Source of the DNA: Intestinimonas aquisgranensis
Lineage (GTDB): Bacteria > Bacillota > Clostridia > Oscillospirales > Oscillospiraceae
Direction of reading: 5' to 3'
Assembly: GCA_020687605.1 (NCBI GenBank)
Contig: JAJEQY010000099.1
Span: 1-12,375, forward strand
DNA length: 12,375 bases
A model generated the notes under the pieces. That model was not told the origin of the DNA, did not search any database, and saw nothing but the letters and a program-made list of their open reading frames with translations. The position numbers and the translations under genes were made by a program. This document shows, one piece after another, positions 6,932-12,375 of this stretch (its first letter is position 1; every line of letters starts with the position of its first letter).

Positions 6932-7131
6932 CAGCACGCATGGACAGCCCCCTTAAAAATACTGCCGCAAGCTGCGGCAGGCCCAAACGAAGCCCAGCAA
7001 AGCGGGTTTGTTTGGGAGAGGAGGGGCAAGGGAGCGGAGTGAGCCCTGACTGTAAAGTCGGGGCAAGCGGTGCGGACTTTGCCCCGACGACGGCGCGGCG
7101 TATGTTTGTCGGTACACATTCCATTTTGGAA
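6896..7131. repeat. Hairpin-rich intergenic repeat element
   Basis: This stretch fills most of the gap between ispE and pcrA and has no convincing gene. The 19-mer starting GGCGCGGCG and ending TTTGTC occurs identically at 6914-6932 and 7092-7110. The left arm of the first hairpin (6896-6909) is the reverse complement of the first 14 bases of both, so the block is bounded by inverted ends. Between them are further hairpins: 6962-6969/6973-6980 (8 bp), 6982-6995/7004-7016 (13 bp with one bulged G and one G-T pair), 7057-7066/7079-7088 (10 bp) and 7119-7123/7127-7131 (5 bp). The layout resembles a small interspersed palindromic element. Copies elsewhere in the genome cannot be seen from here. 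Confidence 0.6.
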
Positions 7132-7154
7132 GGGCAGCCATGCGATTTCTGCGT

Positions 7155-7183
7155 GTGACCTGGGGCTGGAAATCAGATACAAT
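7155..7183 (+). promoter_or_regulatory. Sigma-A promoter of pcrA
   Basis: GTGACC (7155-7160, four of six to consensus) and TACAAT (7178-7183, five of six) are separated by 17 bases and end 17 bases before the first possible pcrA start codon. This gives the helicase its own transcription start just after the repeat element, with a very short leader. Confidence 0.6.
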
Positions 7184-7200
7184 ATTACTGTAACGAGAAA

Positions 7201-9693
7201 ATGGGTGAACCTATGCTGGACAATGCGCAACAACTGAGATTCTGCAAGGCCCGCCGGGCCGTTATCGCCGGGGAGTTCCAGAACCTGAATCCCCAGCAGC
7301 GCCAGGCGGTGCTGAGTACCGAGGGACCTCTGCTGGTGCTGGCCGGTGCGGGCAGCGGCAAGACCACCGTGCTCATCAACCGGGTAGCCAACCTGATGAA
7401 GTATGGCCGTGGCAGCGACTCCGACGAGGTGCCCGAGTGGGTCACCGAGGATGACCTCCTCTTCCTGGAGGCCTATGCCGCCCACCCGGTGGACGATGGG
7501 CGGGAGGAGGCGGAGCGGCTGTGCCGCCTGGACCCCGCCGTGCCCTGGTCCATCATCGCCATCACCTTCACCAACAAGGCCGCCGGGGAGCTGAAGGCCC
7601 GGCTGGAGAAGATGCTGGGGCCTGACGCCAACGACATCTGGGCCTCCACCTTCCACTCCGCCTGTGTGCGTATCCTCCGCCGGGACATCGACCGGCTGGG
7701 TTTTGACAAGTCCTTCACGATCTACGACTCCGCCGACACCGAGCGGGTGGTCAAGGACATCCTGAAGGACTTCAACATGGACGACAAGTCCTTCCCGCCC
7801 CGGTCCATCCTTTCCGAGATCTCCAAGGCCAAGGATGAGATGCTCTCCGGCCCCGACTACCTGGCCCGATGCGAGAAGCAGGGGGACTACCGCCTCACCC
7901 GCATGGCCAAGGTTTATGTGGAATACGAGCGCCGGCTCCGGGAGGCCAACGCCCTGGATTTCGACGACCTCATCCTGGATACCGTACGTCTGCTCCAGGA
8001 ATATGATGACGTTCGGGATTATTACCAGAGAAAATTCCGCTATGTACTCATCGACGAGTATCAGGATACCAACCAGCTCCAGTACCGGCTCTCCGCCCTG
8101 CTGGCGGGCCGGTGGGAGAATATCTGCGTGGTGGGCGACGACGACCAGTCCATCTACCGGTTCCGGGGGGCCACCATCGAGAACATCCTGTCCTTTGAGA
8201 ACCAGTACAAGGGTGCCCGGGTCATCCGCCTGGAGGAGAACTACCGCTCCACCGGCAACATCCTGGAGGCCTCCAACGCCGTGATCCGCCATAACCAGGG
8301 CCGGAAAGGCAAGGAGCTGTGGACCCGCCATGAGAAGGGGGATAAGCTCCACCTTTACACCGCCATGAACGAGAGCGACGAGGCCCAGTATGTGGCCGCC
8401 CAGATCCTGGCCGGGTACAGCCAGGGGCGGGCCTGGCGGGACAACGCCGTCCTCTACCGGATGAACGCCCAGTCCAACCAGATCGAGCAGGCCTTCAAGC
8501 GCAACGGCGTGCCCTACCGCATCATCGGCGGCATCCGCTTCTTCGACCGGGCGGAGGTCAAGGACATGCTGGCCTACCTCTGCGCCCTCAACAACCCTGC
8601 CGACGATCTGCGCCTCTCCCGCATCATCAACGTCCCCGCCCGGGGCATCGGCCAGAAGACGGTGGACACCGCCCAGGCCATTGCCGCCCAGGAGGGAAAG
8701 AGCCTGTGGGATGTGGTGAAGCATGCCAGAGCTTACCCCGACCTCAGCAAAGCGGCGGCCAAGCTGGCCCAGTTCACCGACCTGATGGACGGCCTGCGGA
8801 AGCTCGCCGGGGAGCTGTCCCTCCCCGACTTCTACGAGGAGGTCCTGGCCCGGACGGGCTATGCCGTGGCCCTGGAGGCCAAGAACACGGTGGAGGACCG
8901 CACCCGGCTGGAGAACGTCAGGGAGCTCCTCACCTCCATCAACAACTATCTGGAAAACGCCGAGGGGGAGCCCTCCCTCTCCGGCTTCCTGGATGAGATC
9001 GCCCTCTACACCGACCTGGATAACCACGACCCCAACGAGGACTGCGTGGTCATGATGACCATGCACTCGGCCAAGGGTCTGGAGTTTCCGGTGGTCTTTG
9101 TGGTGGGTGTGGAAGAGGGCATCTTCCCCGGCGTCCGGGCCATCGGTGATGATGAGGAGATGGAGGAGGAGCGGCGGCTGTGCTACGTGGCCATGACCCG
9201 GGCCAAGGAACGGCTCTACATGACCTGCGCCGCCCAGCGGATGCTCTTTGGCCGCACCAGCGCCAACCGGCCCTCCCGGTTCACCGGGGAGATCCCGGAG
9301 GAGTTTGTGGAGAAGAGTGGACGAAGCCCCCTGAGCCGGAGCGAGGACGATGCCGCCGGACGGTGGCAGAGTGCCCCCGCCCCCCGCACCTTCAACAGGG
9401 GGGGCTACGGCACCTCCTGGTCCTCGGAGACCCGTACCGGCCGGACGGCTGCCGCTGCGCCCCAGACCCGCCGGACGACCGGCGCCGCCCGTCCCGCTCC
9501 TGGCGCCCGGTCCGCCGCCAGTCTCCCGTCCTTCCAGAAGGGGGATGCCGTGGTTCACAAGGCCTTCGGCAAGGGTATGGTCCTGTCGGTCCAGCCCATG
9601 GGGGGCGACGCCCTCATCGAGATCGCCTTCGACTCGGTGGGCACCAAGCGGCTCATGCTCCGCTCGGCGGCCCAGCACATGACCAAGGGATAA
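7201..9693 (+). CDS. pcrA: ATP-dependent DNA helicase, UvrD/PcrA family
   Basis: This is a superfamily 1A 3'-5' DNA helicase for repair and for clearing replication and transcription conflicts. In 830 residues the motifs appear in order: Q motif LNPQQRQAV 29-37, Walker A AGAGSGKT 48-55, motif Ia TFTNKAAGE 122-130, Walker B VLIDEYQDT 282-290, motif III VGDDDQSIYRFRGA from 311, LEENYRS (IV), MHSAKGLEF 621-629 (V) and CYVAMTRAKERLY from 661 (VI). After a low-complexity Arg/Ala/Pro-rich linker (about 705-775), residues 778-830 form the Tudor-like domain (GDAVVHKAFGKGMV) that in PcrA contacts RNA polymerase. About 35-40 extra, acidic residues separate Walker A from motif Ia compared with typical PcrA. 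The start could also be the ATG at 7213; neither has a strong binding site. It ends at a shared terminator facing the HAD gene. Confidence 0.95.
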   Translation: MGEPMLDNAQQLRFCKARRAVIAGEFQNLNPQQRQAVLSTEGPLLVLAGAGSGKTTVLINRVANLMKYGRGSDSDEVPEWVTEDDLLFLEAYAAHPVDDGREEAERLCRLDPAVPWSIIAITFTNKAAGELKARLEKMLGPDANDIWASTFHSACVRILRRDIDRLGFDKSFTIYDSADTERVVKDILKDFNMDDKSFPPRSILSEISKAKDEMLSGPDYLARCEKQGDYRLTRMAKVYVEYERRLREANALDFDDLILDTVRLLQEYDDVRDYYQRKFRYVLIDEYQDTNQLQYRLSALLAGRWENICVVGDDDQSIYRFRGATIENILSFENQYKGARVIRLEENYRSTGNILEASNAVIRHNQGRKGKELWTRHEKGDKLHLYTAMNESDEAQYVAAQILAGYSQGRAWRDNAVLYRMNAQSNQIEQAFKRNGVPYRIIGGIRFFDRAEVKDMLAYLCALNNPADDLRLSRIINVPARGIGQKTVDTAQAIAAQEGKSLWDVVKHARAYPDLSKAAAKLAQFTDLMDGLRKLAGELSLPDFYEEVLARTGYAVALEAKNTVEDRTRLENVRELLTSINNYLENAEGEPSLSGFLDEIALYTDLDNHDPNEDCVVMMTMHSAKGLEFPVVFVVGVEEGIFPGVRAIGDDEEMEEERRLCYVAMTRAKERLYMTCAAQRMLFGRTSANRPSRFTGEIPEEFVEKSGRSPLSRSEDDAAGRWQSAPAPRTFNRGGYGTSWSSETRTGRTAAAAPQTRRTTGAARPAPGARSAASLPSFQKGDAVVHKAFGKGMVLSVQPMGGDALIEIAFDSVGTKRLMLRSAAQHMTKG

Positions 9694-9726
9694 AAAAGGC
9701 CCCGGCGTAAAACGCCGGGAACCTTT
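9694..9726. terminator. Bidirectional terminator between pcrA and the HAD gene
   Basis: CCCGGCGT (9701-9708) pairs with ACGCCGGG (9712-9719) around an AAA loop. The stem is flanked by an A-rich left side (9692-9697) and CCTTT on the right, which can add a second, outer stem. The A run reads as a T run for the leftward direction. It sits between two convergent stop codons and probably serves both genes, more strongly the leftward one. Confidence 0.75.
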
Positions 9727-10349
9727 CAAAGCAGTTCCAGAAAACTGGTGATGTAGCCGTCACAGCTGCGGCGCATCTGGTCCTGGAATTTGGCATAGAA
9801 CCGGTCGTAGACTCCGACGGCCTTCATGCCCACACTCTGGGCTGCGGTGCAGTTGTGGGGTGCGTCCTCGTAGAGGGTGCATTCCCCGGGAGCCACGTTC
9901 AGCCGCTCCGCCGTCAGCCGGAAGACCTCCGGGTTGCGCTTCTCCAGCCCCAGCTCCTGGGCGAAGATGATGTCGGTGAAGAAGGGCTCCAGACCGTGGC
10001 GCCGAAGGGCGGTGCGGCAGAGCTCGGGCACGCAGGCAGTGACCAGGGCCATGGATTCACCATGGTCCCGGCAGCGCTCCAGAAAGGCCTTGGCGCCTGG
10101 CTTCATCTCCACTTGACCATAGGCCGCCCCTGCGCCCGCCATCCACTCGTCCATAATGGCCTCCGGCGTCATGTCCAGATGGTAGTAGTCCCGGGTGAAG
10201 GCGGCGGCCACCGGGAAGATGGAGTGGCCCACGGTGTGGGCATACTCCTCCGTGGGAGTGAGGCCGTGGCGGCCCAGGAAGTCCAGGTCGATGTCCTCCC
10301 AGATACCGTTGGAGTCGATGAGGGTGCCGTCCAGGTCGAATAAAAGCAT
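9726..10349 (-). CDS. HAD-superfamily hydrolase, subfamily IA (beta-phosphoglucomutase-like)
   Basis: This 207-residue cytoplasmic phosphatase-type protein has motif I FDLDGTLID with nucleophile D5 and acid/base D7, a helical cap at about 15-80, motif II with T104 in ALVTACVPE, motif III lysine K137 in GLEKRNPEVF, and motif IV EDAPHNCTAAQSVGM (E161, D162). The ALVTA and KRNPEVF wording follows the beta-phosphoglucomutase/DOG phosphatase group, although a Pro usually directly follows the motif III Lys and here R138-N139 intervene. The substrate is unknown; small sugar or nucleotide phosphates are plausible. The ATG is preceded by GGAGG ten bases away. It lies 29 bases after the glycosylase gene on the same strand, so the two are likely cotranscribed. 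Confidence 0.88.
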   Translation of the reverse strand: MLLFDLDGTLIDSNGIWEDIDLDFLGRHGLTPTEEYAHTVGHSIFPVAAAFTRDYYHLDMTPEAIMDEWMAGAGAAYGQVEMKPGAKAFLERCRDHGESMALVTACVPELCRTALRRHGLEPFFTDIIFAQELGLEKRNPEVFRLTAERLNVAPGECTLYEDAPHNCTAAQSVGMKAVGVYDRFYAKFQDQMRRSCDGYITSFLELL

Positions 10350-10378
10350 ATCTGTCTTTCCTCCATGGGTAAATTATG

Positions 10379-10966
10379 TCAGAGCCAAAACCGCCAGGGA
10401 AAGTCCACGGCTTCCTCGGCGTAGTCGATACCGATACGTTTCCCCAAGTGGATCTCCTCCGTTGGGGCTTTGCCGTCGCAGAGAAAGAGTTCACCCCCGC
10501 CGGTGAGGTCCAGACCGTTGTGGGTGCGGGTGATGGCCAGGGCTTTGCACACCTTGCCCGGGCCGTTGAGAAAGTTTTTCCGCTGATAGGCCGTCAGCTG
10601 ATCAAGGGTCCGGTCGAAGCGGTTGCGGGCCATGCGGTCCGTTCCGGCCACCGCCTCCACTCCGCGCAGCAGCACGGCGGCGGCGGTGCCCTCCGGCTCG
10701 GTGACGAAGTTGAGGCAGTGGTACATACCGTAGATGAGATAGACGTAGGCCGTCCCCGGCTTGGCGTACAAGGTCTCGGTCCGGGTGGTGCGGCGGCCGC
10801 CGTAGGCGTGGCAGGCCTTGTCCACGGCGCCGATGTAGGCCTCCGTCTCTGTGATGCGGACCACCAGCTCCGTCCCGTCCACTCGGTGGACCAGATATTT
10901 CCCCAAGAGGTCCCGGGCCACCTCCAGAGTGTCCCGGTCATAAAAGGCCCGCGGCAATAGCTCCAT
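10379..10966 (-). CDS. 3-methyladenine DNA glycosylase, Aag/MPG family
   Basis: This monofunctional base-excision enzyme removes alkylated purines such as 3-methyladenine from DNA. The 195-residue length fits bacterial members. Recognised blocks: LLPRAFYDRDTLEVARDLLG at 3-22, RITETEAYIG at 37-46 with the catalytic glutamate E42 and the base-flipping tyrosine Y44 (human AAG E125 and Y127), CHAYGGRRT at 52-60, KPGTAYVYLIYGMYHCLNF at 69-87, and GPGKVCKAL at 135-143. The ATG is preceded by GGAGGG about eight bases upstream. It is the first gene of a leftward pair with the HAD protein and is divergent from the EamA transporter. A promoter at 10999-11027 fits it. Confidence 0.95.
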   Translation of the reverse strand: MELLPRAFYDRDTLEVARDLLGKYLVHRVDGTELVVRITETEAYIGAVDKACHAYGGRRTTRTETLYAKPGTAYVYLIYGMYHCLNFVTEPEGTAAAVLLRGVEAVAGTDRMARNRFDRTLDQLTAYQRKNFLNGPGKVCKALAITRTHNGLDLTGGGELFLCDGKAPTEEIHLGKRIGIDYAEEAVDFPWRFWL

Positions 10967-10998
10967 GGGTCATCCCTCCAGCGCGGCAGTGTTCCACT

Positions 10999-11027
10999 AT
11001 TTTATCACACCTGAAGGAGCGGTACAA
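10999..11027 (-). promoter_or_regulatory. Candidate promoter of the glycosylase-HAD pair
   Basis: On the minus strand TTGTAC (11027-11022, three of six) and TAAAAT (11004-10999, five of six) have a 17-base spacer, 32 bases before the glycosylase ATG. The -35 lies directly beside the start codon of the divergent transporter gene and overlaps its leader. No comparable rightward promoter is seen in the 62-base gap. Confidence 0.45.
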
Positions 11028-11028
11028 T

Positions 11029-11931
11029 ATGAGTGAGAAAACGGAAAACAGCGTTCTGGCCAGATTTGCAAGCCCCCTGATCGTCCTGGCCACCATCATC
11101 TGGGGCAGTTCCTTTGTGGTGATGAAGAGCAGCGTGAACGTGCTGCCCACCTTCTGGCTGTTGGCCATCCGATTCAGCTTTGCGGCCATCGTGCTTGCGG
11201 TGGTGTTCTGGAAACGGTGGAAGCTGCTGGACCGGCAGTACCTCGTCGGCGGCACCGTCATGGGCCTCTGTCTCTTTGTGGCCTACGCCTTCCAGACCTT
11301 TGGTCTGGAGCAGACAACCTCCGGCAAGAACGCCTTCTTCACCGCCGTCTACTGCGTCATCGTCCCCTTCCTCTACTGGGCCATCGCCCGCCGTCGGCCC
11401 GACCGGTATAACGTCCTGGCTGCCTTTTTGTGCATCGCCGGCATCGCACTGGTGTCGGTCACCGGCGAGAATGCCACTGCCTTCAATATGGGCGACGTGC
11501 TCACCCTCATCGGCGGCTTCTTCTTCGCCTGCCACATCGTGGCGGTGTCCAAGTACTCCGAGGGCCGGGATATCTTCCTCCTCACCACCCTCCAGTTTGC
11601 CTCCTTTGCCATCTTCTCCTGGATCGGCGCCCTTTTTGCCAGCCCTGCCCCCGACCCCGCCGTCTTTGACAGCAGCCTCATCTTCGGTCTGGCCTACCTG
11701 GTGATTTTTGCCTCCTGCGGCGCCCTCCTCTTCCAGAACATCGGACAAAAGTACACCGCCCCCTCCACCGCCGCCGTCCTTCTCTCTCTGGAGGCCCCCT
11801 TCGGTGTGTTCTTCTCCATCCTCTTCGCCGACGAGCGGCCCACCCCCCTCATGTTCGTGGGCTTTGCCCTCATTTTCATTGCTGTGGTGTGCTCGGAGAC
11901 CAAATTTTCCTTCCTGAGAAAAAAAGGTTGA
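11029..11931 (+). CDS. DMT superfamily transporter, EamA family
   Basis: This 300-residue inner membrane protein belongs to the drug/metabolite transporter superfamily and has two EamA repeats, about 17-150 and 158-295. The N-terminal block LATIIWGSSFVVMK (residues 20-33) is the EamA signature, and hydrophobic stretches fit ten membrane helices, ending in FVGFALIFIAVVCSE. Such proteins export amino acids, nucleosides or other small metabolites; the substrate is not evident. AAGGAGCGG about nine bases before the ATG supports the start. It is divergent from the glycosylase pair. Its TGA stop lies inside the -35 of the next promoter, and no terminator separates it from the T-box leader, so readthrough into that leader is likely to meet the T-box terminator. 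Confidence 0.93.
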   Translation: MSEKTENSVLARFASPLIVLATIIWGSSFVVMKSSVNVLPTFWLLAIRFSFAAIVLAVVFWKRWKLLDRQYLVGGTVMGLCLFVAYAFQTFGLEQTTSGKNAFFTAVYCVIVPFLYWAIARRRPDRYNVLAAFLCIAGIALVSVTGENATAFNMGDVLTLIGGFFFACHIVAVSKYSEGRDIFLLTTLQFASFAIFSWIGALFASPAPDPAVFDSSLIFGLAYLVIFASCGALLFQNIGQKYTAPSTAAVLLSLEAPFGVFFSILFADERPTPLMFVGFALIFIAVVCSETKFSFLRKKG

Positions 11932-11956
11932 CATTTGCCCGCCGCCTGCGTATAAT
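11928..11956 (+). promoter_or_regulatory. Perfect-consensus sigma-A promoter of the T-box transcript
   Basis: TTGACA (11928-11933) and TATAAT (11951-11956) are both exact consensus and are separated by exactly 17 bases. The TGA stop of the transporter gene is 11929-11931, within the -35 box. Such a strong promoter suits a riboswitch system in which control is applied by attenuation after initiation; transcription should start near 11963. Confidence 0.9.
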
Positions 11957-11962
11957 GACACA

Positions 11963-12250
11963 CAAGTAAATCATCCAAAACCAGTGACGGAGAGAAGTAG
12001 CCGGTCCCTTCCAAGCCAAAGAGAGTCCCGGGTGGTGTGATCGGGGCGCGAGGAAACCGGTGAATGGCCTCCAGAGGGCGGCTTGAACGGCGCGGATGCG
12101 CCAAGTAGGTGCCGACGGGTCCCCACCCGTTATCCATCGGGCACGCATGATGGTGCGTGAAGCGAGTGGACGCGCGAGCGTCAATTTGGGTGGTATCGCA
12201 GAAGTGTTTGAAACGCTTTTGTCCCATGTGTGGGACAAAAGCGTTTTTTT
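11963..12250 (+). promoter_or_regulatory. T-box riboswitch leader (Trp specifier favoured, Met possible)
   Basis: Uncharged tRNA binding stops attenuation of the downstream gene. Stem I: helix GGAG (11989-11992)/CUCC (12069-12072), loop-E strand AGUA (11996-11999) opposite GAA (12062-12064), helix GCCGGU (12000-12005)/ACCGGU (12056-12061), AGAGAG (12020-12025), and the distal hairpin CCCG/CGGG (12027-12030/12042-12045). UGG at 12065-12067 directly follows GAA, suggesting tryptophan; AUG one base earlier would be methionine. Further hairpins lie at 12089-12102, 12115-12130 and 12169-12182 (stem III). The T-box (12187-12200) forms a textbook antiterminator: UGGG/CCCA (12187-12190/12223-12226), a seven-base bulge UGGUAUC, and a ten-pair helix 12198-12207/12213-12222. 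The competing terminator is listed separately. Confidence 0.93.
12211..12250 (+). terminator. T-box attenuator terminator
   Basis: A perfect 16-bp stem (12211-12226 with 12231-12246), TGTG loop and seven T (12244-12250) form a classic rho-independent terminator. Its left arm is shared with the 3' half of the antiterminator, so the two structures exclude each other. Confidence 0.95.
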
Positions 12251-12301
12251 ACATCTGCTGGCTCCATCTGCCGCCCAATACTCAAAAAAGGAGAAATTAC
12301 A

Positions 12302-12375
12302 ATGAAAAACACCATGAAGAAGCTGACCGCTCTGGCCGCCGCCTCCGCCCTGACCCTGTCTCTCGCCGCCTGCGG
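12302..12375 (+). CDS. Lipoprotein signal peptide, probable ABC transporter substrate-binding protein (partial)
   Basis: Only 24 codons are inside the window. They encode a lipoprotein signal peptide: basic start (MKNTMKK), Ala/Leu-rich core, and lipobox LAAC with the lipidated cysteine at residue 24, so the mature protein is anchored on the outer face of the membrane. AAGGAG about eight bases before the ATG supports the start; a second in-frame ATG at 12314 is less well placed. Control by an amino-acid T-box argues for the substrate-binding lipoprotein of an amino-acid ABC importer. If the specifier is UGG, a TrpX-type protein with TrpY and TrpZ downstream is the best guess; if AUG, a MetQ-like protein. 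The body of the gene is outside the window, so the product name is inference. Confidence 0.75.
   Translation, partial: MKNTMKKLTALAAASALTLSLAAC

Noticed and set aside
6928..7158. Short open frames within the hairpin-rich gap between ispE and pcrA.
   Set aside because: They run through several hairpins and the repeated 19-mer, lack a ribosome binding site and resemble no family; the stretch is better explained as a non-coding repeat.
6931..9729. A very long open frame of over 900 codons antisense to pcrA.
   Set aside because: It mirrors the helicase gene, has repetitive Gly/Val/Leu/His-rich composition typical of the antisense of GC-rich codons, no start-site signal and no recognisable domain; the sense strand has all helicase motifs.
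11023..11028. TACAAT just before the transporter start as a rightward -10 box.
   Set aside because: It abuts the ATG, which would give a leaderless transcript although a good ribosome binding site is present upstream; no matching -35 is seen.

Overview
This is a GC-rich window of about 12.4 kb, almost certainly from the chromosome of a Gram-positive clostridial bacterium. The best guess is an Oscillospiraceae-type gut Firmicute of the Flavonifractor/Lawsonibacter kind; that is inference, not a database match. The reasons are strong AGGAGG-type ribosome binding sites, consensus sigma-A promoters with 17-base spacers, a complete T-box leader, an ammonia-dependent asparagine synthetase, the MEP-pathway kinase IspE and a DUF2089 regulator. 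Codon use is uniform and coding density is high. I see no rRNA, tRNA, CRISPR array, phage gene or transposase.

Layout. Bases 1-63 lie downstream of asnA and hold nothing I can support. Bases 64-2213 are leftward: asnA with its own promoter, preceded by a small operon of a TTG-started DUF2089 regulator and two tandem, 65% identical three-helix membrane proteins. The AT-rich divergent region 2214-2374 holds back-to-back promoters and an interrupted palindrome over the rightward -35 box. Bases 2375-6891 are a rightward run of five genes: Lrp/AsnC regulator, fold-type-I aminotransferase (4-base ATGA overlap), thrH, a DUF1015 protein and ispE. It ends in a 14-bp perfect hairpin.

The 309-base gap 6892-7200 is filled by a chain of hairpins with a repeated 19-mer, which looks like an interspersed non-coding repeat, followed by the promoter of pcrA. 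pcrA (7201-9693) is a UvrD/PcrA helicase with an acidic insertion between motifs I and Ia. It converges on a leftward pair, a HAD phosphatase and an Aag/MPG-type 3-methyladenine DNA glycosylase, with one hairpin terminator between the two directions. A DMT/EamA transporter runs rightward from 11029. Its stop codon lies inside the -35 box of a perfect-consensus promoter. That promoter drives a roughly 290-base T-box riboswitch leading into a lipoprotein signal peptide cut off by the window edge.

How the genes fit together. The dominant theme is amino-acid metabolism: asparagine synthesis, a probable amino-acid-sensing regulator with an aminotransferase and a phosphoserine phosphatase-like enzyme, a DUF1015 protein, and a transporter lipoprotein controlled by uncharged tRNA (Trp favoured, Met possible). 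DNA maintenance (pcrA, glycosylase) and isoprenoid synthesis (ispE) are housekeeping neighbours. I found no clear novel defence system. The best leads are the thrH-DUF1015 cluster, the duplicated membrane proteins under the DUF2089 regulator, the hairpin-rich repeat and the T-box whose specifier and discriminator signals disagree.
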